Positions 16,906 to 25,901 of a DNA stretch of 63,824 bases are shown in pieces. Position 1 is the stretch's first letter. Each line of letters starts with the position of its first letter. Made by a program: the position numbers and the translations under genes. The notes beneath the pieces were generated by a model. That model did no database searches, was not told the DNA's origin, and saw nothing but the letters and a program-made list of their open reading frames with translations. Location of the stretch: positions 1-63,824 of the forward strand of contig JAFVTS010000031.1 in the NCBI GenBank assembly GCA_017503105.1, read 5' to 3'. This stretch comes from Clostridia bacterium. GTDB taxonomy: Bacteria > Bacillota > Clostridia > Oscillospirales > CAG-272.

Positions 16906-18792
16906 TTATTTTACGATAATGACAGCTCCGTCGGTGAAGTCCTTTACACAGATCTCGTTTTCCGAGAAGGTGAGCGTGCCCTTATTGTCAAAGGTGCGTA
17001 TTTCCGCTTCCGAAATATCAAACGCGAGCTTCAGACGGCAGCTGTTCGTCTCTCTTGCGGAGGAGGTGTTGGTAAGCACGATGAGCTTGTAGCCGTCGCC
17101 TTCAAGGATCTGAGTGCCGACGGTGCGCTCGTCGCACCAAATTTTAGACGAAATGCCGCATTTCTCGCAAGCTTCAGGTGCCAAAAGCGAAATGTCGTAA
17201 ACGGAATCCTCGTATCTTGCGTACGTCGTTCCGAGCTTTTTAAATCCGAAGCCGTTAGTAATGTGTGCCGTACCGACGAGGTGGTATACTGTGCCGCCGT
17301 TTTGCATAAACCTGTTGACCGCCGCCTTTTCTTCTTTTGAAAGATATTTATAGCGCGGAACGAAGAGCACCCTTATTCCGAAGGGGTTTTCATCAAGATG
17401 CTCGGCGTTCGTTATATCAACGCTGTATCCCGCCTCGCGAAGATCACGGTAGGTCTGCGTGTACTCCGTAACGTAGGAATTTCTGACGTCGTCATCGTAC
17501 ACCTGCTTGTCGGTGTTCTCGTTCGCATCGGTAAGGAATGAAGCAAAATCGGAATGAAGAAGTCCGACGCCGTCGTGCGCGCGCTCCGCTTCCATAAACG
17601 CGTCGCTCATTTCGTTTATGAAGGAAACGACCCTTGCGGCGTTGTCGAAATTGTTCGTTTTCGTTCCGTCGTAATTGAGAAGACCGCAGCTGTTGGGGTA
17701 TGGAACGCCGGGGACGGGGCAGTCGCCGCGCCACTGATAATACACGATCCCCTTGACACCCGTGCCGAGGGTGGCGTAGGTGTTTCTGTTGAAAATGTAA
17801 TGAGGGATGTAGGTCCTTGAGTCAAGCTCAATGCACCAGCACTCGCGTCCGCCGAACTTTGCGGCTCCCATAGCGGTGTCGACCTGAAGGCACATAGGAT
17901 AAAAGTCCGCTCCGACGCCGCGAATGTAGCAGGTGTAGCCGAGTATGTCCATAGCCTTCGTATTGCCGAAGTAATCAACGCCGCGCGCGGCGTTGATCCT
18001 ATCTATGGCGTCGCTTGTAAAGCAGGTGAAGGTTGCGTGCTCGGGGGCGCCCGCCTTTGAGGCGTCGGATGCGCGGTTCAGGAATTTAGTCAACGACTCC
18101 ATAGAGAAGAGGCACCAATAAGCCCATTCCTCGGGGCTCTTCTCGTGTCTTGACCTCGGCGGCTCGTAGTCCTTTGCCTCGTCCTCGGAGAGAATACCGC
18201 GTTCTGCCACCCATTTTCTGTACTCTTTTAAGGTTTTCGGGTGATAATCGTAAACTATTCCACCCGGGTAATGCGGCTCGTTGTATATCTGGAAGCCTAC
18301 TACGTTTTCGTATTTTTTGTAATGCTCGGCAAGTGATTTTGCGTAAAGGTCGTTGTCCTCGTTTATCCCCTCGTGGTAAAGCGTCGTTCTCACGAAGTCG
18401 CACCATCTCTTAGGGCGCTCAACACCGTATTTTTCCCCGTTCCAGCTAATCATATCAGCGTCATCAAAGCCGCGCAGATTTACGGTGAAGCCTTGAAGTC
18501 TTATAGAAACGGAGAGACCGAGTCTATCCGCCTCCTCGATCATAGCGTCGATGAAGGGGGTGTCGATCTTTATCTCGCCGTTTTCAAGGGTAACGTTGCC
18601 AAGGGCGGCGAAGCGCACGTGATTAAAGCCCATCTCCTTCATTCCGCGAAGGTCTTTTTTCATCTCTCCGATCCTGTCGCCGTCGGGCATAACGGGGAAT
18701 TTTGACGGGTGGAAGGAAGGGTAGTACGACTGACCGAGGGCGAAGCGCTTTTTTTCGTCCTCGTACATAAGTCCGTTTTTGATCTTGTACAT
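16906..18792 (-). CDS. GH42-like glycoside hydrolase, paralogue B
   Basis: A 628-residue protein collinear with the 14083-15972 product along its whole length (same LGQSYYPSFHPSKFP start and EAKDYEPPRSR block), clearly a duplication. Glu172 in FQIYNEPHYPGG and Glu322 in CWCIELDSRTY occupy the same positions, so both copies should be active. Differences are spread through the C-terminal beta domains, which suggests substrate divergence. No signal peptide. RBS AAGGAGAG close to the ATG. An inverted repeat overlaps its promoter region. Confidence 0.8.
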   Translation of the reverse strand: MYKIKNGLMYEDEKKRFALGQSYYPSFHPSKFPVMPDGDRIGEMKKDLRGMKEMGFNHVRFAALGNVTLENGEIKIDTPFIDAMIEEADRLGLSVSIRLQGFTVNLRGFDDADMISWNGEKYGVERPKRWCDFVRTTLYHEGINEDNDLYAKSLAEHYKKYENVVGFQIYNEPHYPGGIVYDYHPKTLKEYRKWVAERGILSEDEAKDYEPPRSRHEKSPEEWAYWCLFSMESLTKFLNRASDASKAGAPEHATFTCFTSDAIDRINAARGVDYFGNTKAMDILGYTCYIRGVGADFYPMCLQVDTAMGAAKFGGRECWCIELDSRTYIPHYIFNRNTYATLGTGVKGIVYYQWRGDCPVPGVPYPNSCGLLNYDGTKTNNFDNAARVVSFINEMSDAFMEAERAHDGVGLLHSDFASFLTDANENTDKQVYDDDVRNSYVTEYTQTYRDLREAGYSVDITNAEHLDENPFGIRVLFVPRYKYLSKEEKAAVNRFMQNGGTVYHLVGTAHITNGFGFKKLGTTYARYEDSVYDISLLAPEACEKCGISSKIWCDERTVGTQILEGDGYKLIVLTNTSSARETNSCRLKLAFDISEAEIRTFDNKGTLTFSENEICVKDFTDGAVIIVK

Positions 18793-18806
18793 TTAAATCT
18801 CTCCTT

Positions 18807-18837
18807 GCTGTAAGTAGTTATATTATAATATTACAGC
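18807..18837 (-). promoter_or_regulatory. Inverted repeat over the paralogue B promoter
   Basis: GCTGTAA and TTACAGC, 17 bases apart, enclose a minus-strand TATAAT (18821-18829 region), just upstream of the 18792 start. A repressor or AraC site is plausible; no clear -35 box is present. Confidence 0.45.
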
Positions 18838-18934
18838 ATAACGGCGCCGATGTAAATGTAATATAAATGCATCAAAATATAAAATTTTACCTAAATTCCT
18901 TTTAACCGAGGCTCGGTGATAACTCTTACGAAAC

Positions 18935-18969
18935 AAAAAAGGCAGACCCCTTTCGAGGTCTGCTTTTTT
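18935..18969 (-). terminator. Terminator of the hydrogenase operon
   Basis: GGCAGACC/GGTCTGC stem extended by A6 and T6 arms, directly after the hndD stop on the minus strand. Confidence 0.8.
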
Positions 18970-18986
18970 ACGTGCGTTCAAGAAGA

Positions 18987-20738
18987 TCAGAAGTTGAACT
19001 TCTTTCTTGCGGTGTAGGTGGTGTGAAGCGCGTGGTGAGCCGCGTGGCAACCGTATCCGCCCTTGAAGTAGTTGTCGTAAACTTCCTTTATGACGGGGTT
19101 GTTGTGAGACTTACGCATCTCCATTGCCTTATCCTGGTCGTAAAGAGCCTTTGCTCTTACAGCCTTGAGGTCAACGGTGTCGCGCACGCTCTGAGGCTGA
19201 ATGGGCTGACCGCCGCCGTTTACACAGCCGCCGGGGCATCCCATAATTTCAACGAAGGTCCAATCTGCCTCGCCGCTTGCGATCTTGTCCATAACGAGCT
19301 TCGCGTTAGCGGCACCCGAAGCAACGCAGACCTTAATGTCCATACCTGCGATCTTGTAGGTAGCTTCCTTAAGACCCTTGGTGCCTCTGACCTCGGTGAA
19401 TTCGATCTCCTTGTTGTCCTTGCCTGTGAGAACGTCGTTTGCGGTTCTGAGAGCCGCCTCCATAACGCCGCCCGTTGCACCGAAGATGACAGCCGCACCG
19501 GTGTCAACTCCGAGGGGACAGTCAAACTCCTCGTCGGGAAGAGCAGTGAACTTAATGCCTGCTCTGCCTATCATTCTTGCAAGCTCACGGGTAGTGAGAG
19601 CAACGTCAACGTCAGCTATACCGTTACCTGCTGCGGACATATCGTCTCTGCCGACCTCGAACTTCTTCGCGGTACAGGGCATAATGGAAACGACGAAGAT
19701 ATCCTCGGGCTTGTAACCCATCTTTTCAGCCCAATAGGTCTTGATGAGCGCGCCGCCCATCTGCTGAGGAGATTTGCAAGAGGAAAGGTGCTTTACGAAA
19801 TCGGGGTAGTAAAGCTCGCAGAACTTGACCCATCCGGGCGAGCAGGAGGTGATCATAGGAAGAGTGCCTCCGTTTTTCACACGGTCAAGAAGCTCGGTAG
19901 CTTCTTCAACGATGGTGAAGTCAGCCGCGGTGTTGGTGTCGAATACCTTCTCAAAGCCAAGACGGCGAAGAGCTGCAACCATCTTTCCTTCGACGTTCGT
20001 ACCGATGGGCATATCGAAGCACTCACCGAGAGTTGCTCTGATAGAAGGAGCGGTCTGAACGACTACGTGCTTCGTGGGATCTGCAAGAGCGTCCCAAACC
20101 TTGTCGGTGTCGTCGCGCTCAACGAGAGCACCCGTAGGACATACGGCGGTACACTGACCGCAGGAGATACAGGGGGTGTCGTTAAGGCTTAAGGTGAAGG
20201 GCTGTGCTATGCAAGTGTCGATACCGCGGTTGTTAGCTCCGATAACGGAAACGTACTGCTCGTTACAAACTGCAACGCAGCGGCGGCAAAGGATACACTT
20301 GTTGTTATCTCTTACGAGGTGGGGGGTAGAGTAGTCAAGCTCGTATACGGGCTTGAAGCCGGCGAATGCGTTCGAATCTACGCCGTACTCAAGGCAGAGC
20401 TTCTGAAGCTCGCAGTTCGTGGAACGGGAGCAGGAGAGGCAGTTCTTGTCATGAGTGGAGAGGATGAGCTCAAGGGTGGTCTTTCTTGCTGCTCTTACCT
20501 TGGGGGTGTTGGTCTGGATCTCCATACCCTCGGTAACGGGGTAAACGCAGGCGGTAACAAGTCCGCGAGCGCCGGTAGCCTCGACAACGCAGATACGGCA
20601 AGCGCCGATCTCGTTCTTTTCTTTCATATAGCAGAGGGTGGGGATCTCCACGCCTGCGACGCGAGCAGCCTCAAGGATGGTCGCGCCCTTGGGTACGCTT
20701 ACTGCAATACCGTTAACTTTTACATTTAACATTTCCAT
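18987..20738 (-). CDS. hndD: [FeFe]-hydrogenase catalytic subunit, bifurcating type
   Basis: A 583-residue enzyme that makes or uses H2 at an H-cluster. Domains in order: N-terminal [2Fe-2S] plant-ferredoxin fold (residues 1-80), His-Cys3 [4Fe-4S] site (HDKNCLSCSRSTNC), two [4Fe-4S] motifs (CILCRRCVAVC, CISCGQCTAVC), the H-cluster domain with TSCSPGW, MPCTAKKFE and GCPGGCVNGGGQP, and a C-terminal small-subunit-like tail (about 530-583). This is the architecture of HydA/HndD of NAD(P)-linked, electron-confurcating or bifurcating hydrogenases. It is the last gene of the operon, 22 bases after hndC. H-cluster maturases HydEFG are not in the window. Confidence 0.93.
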   Translation of the reverse strand: MEMLNVKVNGIAVSVPKGATILEAARVAGVEIPTLCYMKEKNEIGACRICVVEATGARGLVTACVYPVTEGMEIQTNTPKVRAARKTTLELILSTHDKNCLSCSRSTNCELQKLCLEYGVDSNAFAGFKPVYELDYSTPHLVRDNNKCILCRRCVAVCNEQYVSVIGANNRGIDTCIAQPFTLSLNDTPCISCGQCTAVCPTGALVERDDTDKVWDALADPTKHVVVQTAPSIRATLGECFDMPIGTNVEGKMVAALRRLGFEKVFDTNTAADFTIVEEATELLDRVKNGGTLPMITSCSPGWVKFCELYYPDFVKHLSSCKSPQQMGGALIKTYWAEKMGYKPEDIFVVSIMPCTAKKFEVGRDDMSAAGNGIADVDVALTTRELARMIGRAGIKFTALPDEEFDCPLGVDTGAAVIFGATGGVMEAALRTANDVLTGKDNKEIEFTEVRGTKGLKEATYKIAGMDIKVCVASGAANAKLVMDKIASGEADWTFVEIMGCPGGCVNGGGQPIQPQSVRDTVDLKAVRAKALYDQDKAMEMRKSHNNPVIKEVYDNYFKGGYGCHAAHHALHTTYTARKKFNF

Positions 20739-20760
20739 AACTTATAGCGTACTCCTTTCA

Positions 20761-22572
20761 TTACTTCTTGGAAATCGCGCCGAACTTACAGCCTGCGATA
20801 CAAGCGCCGCACTTGATACACTTAGCGGTGTCGATAGTGTAGGATGCGAGCTTGTGACCGGGTGCTACGTAGTCGGTCTTAGTGATAGCATCAACAGGGC
20901 AGTTTTTAGCGCACTTGCCACAGCCGATACAGGTATCCTTGTCGATCGAGAAGGAAAGAAGGCTCTTACATACGCCTGCGGGACACTTCTTGTCAACGAC
21001 GTGAGCTATGTACTCGTCACGGAAGAACTTGAGTGTTGCGAGAACGGGGTTGGGAGCAGTCTGACCGAGACCGCAAAGGGAATTCTGCTTGATGTAGTTG
21101 GAGAGCTCTTCGATCTTGTCGATGTCCTCGAGAGTACCCTTACCCTCGGTGATCTTGTCAAGGAGCTCAAGAAGTCTCTTCGTACCTACGCGGCAGGGCG
21201 TGCACTTACCGCAGGACTCGTCAACGGTGAACTCAAGGAAGAACTTAGCCATATCGACCATACAGTTGTCCTCGTCCATAACGATAAGACCGCCCGAACC
21301 CATCATACAGCCAAGAGCAACAAGGTTATCGTAGTCGACCTCGGTGTTGATGAGGCTTGCGGGGATACATCCGCCGGAAGGACCGCCCGTCTGAGCCGCC
21401 TTGAACTTCTTGCCGTTCGGGATACCGCCGCCTATCTCGTTGATGATCTTGTCAAGGGTGATACCCATAGGGATCTCAACAAGACCTGTGTGGTTGATCT
21501 TTCCGCCGAGGGCGAATACCTTCGTACCCTTGGACTTTTCGGTACCCATAGACGCGAACCACTCAGCGCCGTTGAGAATGATCTGAGGAATGTTTGCGAA
21601 GGTCTCAACGTTGTTTTCAACGGTGGGGCATCCGTAAAGACCCTTAACGGCAGGGTAGGGAGGACGGGGCTTGGGCTCACCGCGGTTACCCTCGATAGAG
21701 GTCATAAGAGCGGTTTCCTCGCCGCAGACGAACGCGCCTGCGCCAAGTCTTATCTCAAGGTCGAATGAGAAGCCCGAATCAAAGATGTTCTCACCGAGAA
21801 GACCGTACTCTCTTGCCTGATCGATAGCGATCTGAAGACGGGTAACGGCGATGGGGTACTCTGCACGAACGTAAACGTAACCCTTCGATGCGCCAACCGC
21901 GTAACCGCAGATGGTCATAGCCTCGATGATACAGTGGGGGTCGCCCTCAAGAACGGAACGGTCCATAAATGCTCCGGGGTCACCCTCGTCCGCGTTACAT
22001 ACAACGTACTTCTGGGGACCGTCAGCGCAAAGCGACCACTTGCGTCCTGTGGGGAATCCTCCGCCTCCTCTTCCGCGAAGGCCCGAATCGGTAACCACCT
22101 GGATGACGTCCTTGGGAGTCATAGAGGTAAGAACCTTACCGAGAGCTGCGTAACCGTCCATTGCGATGTACTCGTCAATGCTCTCGGGATTGATAACGCC
22201 GCAGTTTCTGAGAACTACGCGCTTCTGAGATTTGTAGAAGTTGGTGTCGTTAAGGGAAACGTTGCCCGATACGGGAGCCTCACCCTCAATGTCATTGTAA
22301 ACGAGACGGCTTACGATACGTCCCTTGAGAAGATGCTCGGAAACGATCTCCTTAACGTCGTCGGTCGTAACGCGGCTGTAGAAGGTGCCGTCGGGATATA
22401 CGATTACGACAGGTCCGAGAGCGCAAAGACCGAAACAGCCCGTCTGAACGATCTTTACTTCTTCGGTAAGACCGCACTCGGCGAGATTAGCGGCAAACGC
22501 TTCCTGAATTTTGTTACTACCCGAGGAGGTACAGCCGGTACCGCCGCAGATAAGAACGTGTGCGCGAATCAT
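20761..22572 (-). CDS. hndC: NADH-binding flavoprotein subunit of the hydrogenase (NuoF-like)
   Basis: A 603-residue subunit that carries FMN and NAD(P)H sites and passes electrons to HndD. In order: thioredoxin-like [2Fe-2S] domain (CGGTGC..., TGCFGLCALGP), NuoF flavin domain (DEGDPGAFMDRSVLEGDP, GAGAFVCGEETALM), SLBB region, [4Fe-4S] motif CGKCTPCRVGTK and two C-terminal [4Fe-4S] motifs (CIGCGKCAKNC, CIKCGACIAGC). ATG 22572 is preferred over GTG 22587 because GGAGGT lies just before it and overlaps the GTG start. Confidence 0.92.
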   Translation of the reverse strand: MIRAHVLICGGTGCTSSGSNKIQEAFAANLAECGLTEEVKIVQTGCFGLCALGPVVIVYPDGTFYSRVTTDDVKEIVSEHLLKGRIVSRLVYNDIEGEAPVSGNVSLNDTNFYKSQKRVVLRNCGVINPESIDEYIAMDGYAALGKVLTSMTPKDVIQVVTDSGLRGRGGGGFPTGRKWSLCADGPQKYVVCNADEGDPGAFMDRSVLEGDPHCIIEAMTICGYAVGASKGYVYVRAEYPIAVTRLQIAIDQAREYGLLGENIFDSGFSFDLEIRLGAGAFVCGEETALMTSIEGNRGEPKPRPPYPAVKGLYGCPTVENNVETFANIPQIILNGAEWFASMGTEKSKGTKVFALGGKINHTGLVEIPMGITLDKIINEIGGGIPNGKKFKAAQTGGPSGGCIPASLINTEVDYDNLVALGCMMGSGGLIVMDEDNCMVDMAKFFLEFTVDESCGKCTPCRVGTKRLLELLDKITEGKGTLEDIDKIEELSNYIKQNSLCGLGQTAPNPVLATLKFFRDEYIAHVVDKKCPAGVCKSLLSFSIDKDTCIGCGKCAKNCPVDAITKTDYVAPGHKLASYTIDTAKCIKCGACIAGCKFGAISKK

Positions 22573-22591
22573 GTTTTTTACCTCCACTTAA

Positions 22592-22963
22592 TTAGATTTT
22601 GTTATTGGAAAGGGTGTATTCAACGACAGGCTTTCCGCCCTTGAGATGCTCCTCAATGACGCGTGCGACCTTCTCGGCGGTCATCTTGACGTAGGTAACT
22701 TTTTCCTTACCTGCCTCAAAGACCTCGACAACGGGCTCGTACTGGCAAATGCCGATGCATCCCGTCTGAGTAACGGTGATGTTCGCGGTCAGTCCCTGTG
22801 CGTTTACCTGCTCGACAAATGCGTTTAAAACGGGTCTTGCGCCCGCCGCGATACCGCAGGTTGCCATTCCGACAACGACGCGCTTGTCCGCAGTGCCTTC
22901 GCGAAGGACGACTTTGCTTTGCATTCTTTCCTTGATAGCCTGAAGCTCTGCTAACGATTTCAT
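22592..22963 (-). CDS. hndB: [2Fe-2S] thioredoxin-like hydrogenase subunit
   Basis: A 123-residue subunit with a thioredoxin-like ferredoxin fold: MATCGIAAGARPVLNAF followed by TQTGCIGICQYEPVVEV, giving the four cysteines of a [2Fe-2S] cluster. It is expected to relay electrons in the Hnd complex. RBS GGAGGAA. Lies 20 bases before hndC and 29 bases after the HATPase gene. Confidence 0.88.
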   Translation of the reverse strand: MKSLAELQAIKERMQSKVVLREGTADKRVVVGMATCGIAAGARPVLNAFVEQVNAQGLTANITVTQTGCIGICQYEPVVEVFEAGKEKVTYVKMTAEKVARVIEEHLKGGKPVVEYTLSNNKI

Positions 22964-22991
22964 TTTTTGTTCCTCCGTTTATTTTATTTTT

Positions 22992-23546
22992 TTATTGTAT
23001 TTCCGAATATTGCTCCGTGAGCGTGTCCTTTATCCACGAGAGCACCTCAAAGGTGTCAAGCGGGACGTCACCAAGGACCTCGCGCATCTCTCGCGTGTCA
23101 AGAGAGACTCTGACAGAGCCGTTTTTTGAGTGCGTGAAAACAGTGTCCGTGTCGGGATGACCTTGCACGAGCGTAACGACGGTCGAAACGACGTCGCCGA
23201 CGGGCGGGCAGTCGATGTGGTCGGTGTAAAACACCGCGCTCACCTTCGTGCCGTGTGAGTCGGGAAAGTCGTCCTTGTGTCTTGACTCTATCGCAAGTCC
23301 TCCGCCCGTTCCTTCCGCCGCCATCTTTAAGAGCGGAAGTCCAAGACCGACGGAGCGCGTCGTCCTCGTAGTGAAGAAGGGATCGGTAACGCCGCGGAGC
23401 ACGTCCGCCTTCATTCCCGAGCCGTTATCCTCTACCGTAAGGGTAAGGGCGCTTCCGTTTTCTTCGATTGAGATCTTAGTAAGGCGGGAGCCCGCTTTGT
23501 ACGAGTTTTCCGCAACGTCGAGTATATTCAGTGACAGTTCCTTCAT
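22992..23546 (-). CDS. Stand-alone HATPase protein of the hydrogenase operon
   Basis: A 184-residue GHKL-type ATPase (histidine-kinase ATP-binding fold) with no histidine phosphoacceptor or membrane segment. Visible are the N box (LNILDVAENSYKAGS), G1 (LTVEDNGSGMKADVL), TDPFFTTRTTRSVGLGLPLL as F and G2 boxes. The C-terminal 70 residues (VVTLVQGHPDTDTVF...) are outside the ATPase fold. Family members in hydrogenase operons of Clostridia are uncharacterised; an anti-sigma or signalling kinase role is an inference. Confidence 0.8.
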   Translation of the reverse strand: MKELSLNILDVAENSYKAGSRLTKISIEENGSALTLTVEDNGSGMKADVLRGVTDPFFTTRTTRSVGLGLPLLKMAAEGTGGGLAIESRHKDDFPDSHGTKVSAVFYTDHIDCPPVGDVVSTVVTLVQGHPDTDTVFTHSKNGSVRVSLDTREMREVLGDVPLDTFEVLSWIKDTLTEQYSEIQ

Positions 23547-23551
23547 TATTA

Positions 23552-24283
23552 TTACTTGCCTCCAAGATATGCGAGCAGCCTCTCTCTGACGAGTCCGCTT
23601 GAATACGGTTCGTCATCAAGCAGAATGAAATGCTCCTTGTCGCGAATGTCCCAAAGGTAATGAGCATCCGAGCTGACCGTAACGCGCCACTCATCGGAGA
23701 TGTGCTCCTTATAAGCGTCTGCATTTTTGCCATCGTGAAGCTCCACGCAGGTAATGGGGAGATCCTTCGGCACGCATCCGAGCACGGCAACCATACCGTT
23801 TGCCTCCCTGTCTATGTGGGCAGGGTAGCATATTCCGCCGAAGCGCTTTACAAGAGCAAAGCTCTCCTCGACGCTGACGTCGGTCGCGTTTGAGAGTAAA
23901 AACTCTTCCTTGCCGATTATCTCGTCGTTTTCGTCAAGTATCAACTGATCTCCGAATATATCGGGTCTGTTTTTTATCAAAACTCTTCTTTTTGCGATTT
24001 CACCGTCAAAATCCAAGGCAGACTCAAGCGTGGGGAAGAGACATATCATATGTATCTCCTCAGCCGTAGTCAGCTCCATTCCTGCAACGGGCACGATGCC
24101 GTGCCGCCTTGCCGCCGTGAAGAACGCGGGGCAGTTTTTGCAGGTGTTGTGATCGGTGAGCGCCATTATTCCGAGGCCCGCAAGCGCACCCATTCCCGCT
24201 ATGTTGTTCGGAGTGTTGTCGTTGTCCGCACACGGGGAAAGGCAGGAGTGTATATGCAGGTCGTAGTAATAGCGGTTTTTCAT
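23552..24283 (-). CDS. PHP domain metal-dependent phosphoesterase
   Basis: A 243-residue protein starting MKNRYYYDLHIHSCLSPCAD; this start overlaps the previous stop (ATGA, 24280-24283) and replaces a longer frame with a poor N-terminus. The PHP motifs are DLHIHS, LTDHNT, and a later CYPAHIDRE plus SSDAHYLWD, which supply metal ligands. It probably hydrolyses a phosphoester; the substrate is unknown, possibly a nucleotide signal made or sensed by the neighbouring DRTGG/HATPase proteins. Conserved presence in such hydrogenase operons argues for a regulatory role. Confidence 0.82.
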   Translation of the reverse strand: MKNRYYYDLHIHSCLSPCADNDNTPNNIAGMGALAGLGIMALTDHNTCKNCPAFFTAARRHGIVPVAGMELTTAEEIHMICLFPTLESALDFDGEIAKRRVLIKNRPDIFGDQLILDENDEIIGKEEFLLSNATDVSVEESFALVKRFGGICYPAHIDREANGMVAVLGCVPKDLPITCVELHDGKNADAYKEHISDEWRVTVSSDAHYLWDIRDKEHFILLDDEPYSSGLVRERLLAYLGGK

Positions 24284-24606
24284 AACAGCTTGCTCATCGC
24301 GACGGCGGTATCGTACGCTCCCGCATCGGAAAGAAGAATGTTGATGCCTTTTTCCTCCGCAAGCGCCCCGACTCCCTCGTCGGGCTCCACACCCTCGGCA
24401 AGGATAACGCACGCCGTATCCGCAAGGGTCGCCACCGCAGCGATGTTTTTATTTGACATTATCGTGATCCAGGCGTCGCCGCAATTTGCGCGACCCATCA
24501 CCCAGCTGAGCAGATCTCCGATATAAACACCCGAGATCTCACGTTCGGGATACGGTAACGCCGCGACCTTTAACGCGAGCTTATCTTTAAGTTCGCTTAC
24601 CGTCAT
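24280..24606 (-). CDS. DRTGG domain protein 1
   Basis: A 108-residue protein. ATG 24606 is chosen as start (MTVSELKDKLALKVAAL); it overlaps the sensory hydrogenase gene by 20 bases. The fold resembles the DRTGG domain found next to CBS domains (VYIGDLLSWVMGRANCGDAW, then VATLADTACVILAEGVEP). It may bind a nucleotide. The downstream PHP gene overlaps it by four bases, so the three genes are translationally linked. Confidence 0.75.
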   Translation of the reverse strand: MTVSELKDKLALKVAALPYPEREISGVYIGDLLSWVMGRANCGDAWITIMSNKNIAAVATLADTACVILAEGVEPDEGVGALAEEKGINILLSDAGAYDTAVAMSKLL

Positions 24607-25888
24607 CCTTTCCGTCCTCCGCTTCAGAATTGTTTTTCTTAATGCTTTCGTATTCCGTAAGAACGCAGAAGCGCTCTCCCGCGACACCCTTAACGACGTC
24701 CTCTGCAAACGCTCGGCAAGTAGGAGCGCCGCACGCACCGCAGTCAAGCCCGGGGAGCTTGGCCTTAAGGGCTTGAATATCCGCCATCATACGCATCGAC
24801 GCCGCGAAATTGTCGCAAAGCTTTGCCATAGGGCGGTATTCGGGAACCTCTTCAAAGAAGAAGTCCGAGGGGATGTAATGCGTGTCACCGGGAATAAAGT
24901 TTTGTGAAACGGGAAGAAAACGCCTTAAGCCTTGGAGCCTCGCTCTCGCGATGAAGGGATTCTGCACCGTGAGAACTCCGCCGACGCAACCGCCCGTGCA
25001 AGCGTTCAGCTCAACGAATTCAAGCTGAGGGAAGCTGCCGCTCTCGATCTGGTCGAGCACTCTTATTACGTTTTCGATACCGTCTGCCGCAAGATAACTG
25101 TCGTTAAACAGCGCTGCGGACTCGCCTCCGCTCGTTGCCCATCCGACACCGAGCATTCCCGCCTCCGAAAGCTCAGGGGGTTCCTCGGTCGGGCTCATCT
25201 CGTTGATGAGCTTGAAATAAACGTCGCTTATCGGAACTACGGCGTCGACTCGGCTGATATAATCACCGAAGCCGTTTTTGACGTAGCTCGCCTTTGCGGG
25301 GCACGGGGAGATGAAGCAAACTCCGATATCCTCGGCTGAAAGCTCGGGATGCTCGGCAATTGCCTTTTCTCTTGCGAACTTCGCGGCGATCTCCATTGGC
25401 GGGAGCATCTTTATCACGTTGTCCGCAAGGGAGGGGAAACGCAGTGATATAAGTCGCACGACAACGGGGCAGGCTGAGCTGATCAGGGGCTTTTTGATTC
25501 CGTCCGTTCCAAGGTAGAGCCTCGTGTAAGCGGAAACGAGCTCCGCCGCCTTTGCCACCTCGTATACCTGATCGAATCCGAGCCGTGTGAGCCCGTGAAG
25601 CACGAAGTCCACGTCGTCAAGATTTTCAAACTGTCCGTAAAGCGCGGGGGCGGGAAGCGCTATGCGCCACTTGAAGCCGTCCATAGCTTCAAGCTTGCCT
25701 GTTACCGCCTTCTTAGCCTTTTGCGGACAAACTCTTATACATTCTCCGCAATCTATGCATCGGTCCACGTTTATATGCGCGCGGCCGCCGTGTACTCTTA
25801 TCGCCTCTGTGGGACAGTGCCGCACACAGGTCGTACATCCGATGCACTTTTCGGGGTCGAGAAGCACTGAATGTTCGTAAGTATGCAT
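24587..25888 (-). CDS. Sensory-type [FeFe]-hydrogenase-like protein
   Basis: A 433-residue protein with two [4Fe-4S] motifs (CIGCTTCVRHC, CIDCGECIRVC), an H-cluster domain with altered motifs (SSACPVVVR for TSCCPxW, ISPCPAKAS for MPCxxKxxE, NACTGGCVGG for the third), and a C-terminal Fe-S domain (CGACGAPTC, then a fourth Cys about 17 residues on). The four H-cluster cysteine ligands seem kept, but the proton-transfer position is Ala, as in described sensory (group C/D) enzymes. That predicts slow turnover and H2 sensing instead of bulk catalysis. No PAS domain. Embedded among DRTGG, HATPase and PHP genes. Confidence 0.82.
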   Translation of the reverse strand: MHTYEHSVLLDPEKCIGCTTCVRHCPTEAIRVHGGRAHINVDRCIDCGECIRVCPQKAKKAVTGKLEAMDGFKWRIALPAPALYGQFENLDDVDFVLHGLTRLGFDQVYEVAKAAELVSAYTRLYLGTDGIKKPLISSACPVVVRLISLRFPSLADNVIKMLPPMEIAAKFAREKAIAEHPELSAEDIGVCFISPCPAKASYVKNGFGDYISRVDAVVPISDVYFKLINEMSPTEEPPELSEAGMLGVGWATSGGESAALFNDSYLAADGIENVIRVLDQIESGSFPQLEFVELNACTGGCVGGVLTVQNPFIARARLQGLRRFLPVSQNFIPGDTHYIPSDFFFEEVPEYRPMAKLCDNFAASMRMMADIQALKAKLPGLDCGACGAPTCRAFAEDVVKGVAGERFCVLTEYESIKKNNSEAEDGKDDGKRT

Positions 25889-25901
25889 ATTACACCGCTT
25901 T

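Noticed and set aside
18972-21768. Long open frames on the plus strand (about 400 and 376 codons) across the hydrogenase genes
   Set aside because: They run antisense to hndD and hndC, have no RBS and give low-complexity protein with no motif; they result from the codon bias of the true genes.
24607-24747. Upstream extension of DRTGG protein 1
   Set aside because: The extra 47 codons overlap the sensory hydrogenase gene deeply and read as low-quality basic sequence; the downstream ATG at 24606 fits the domain.
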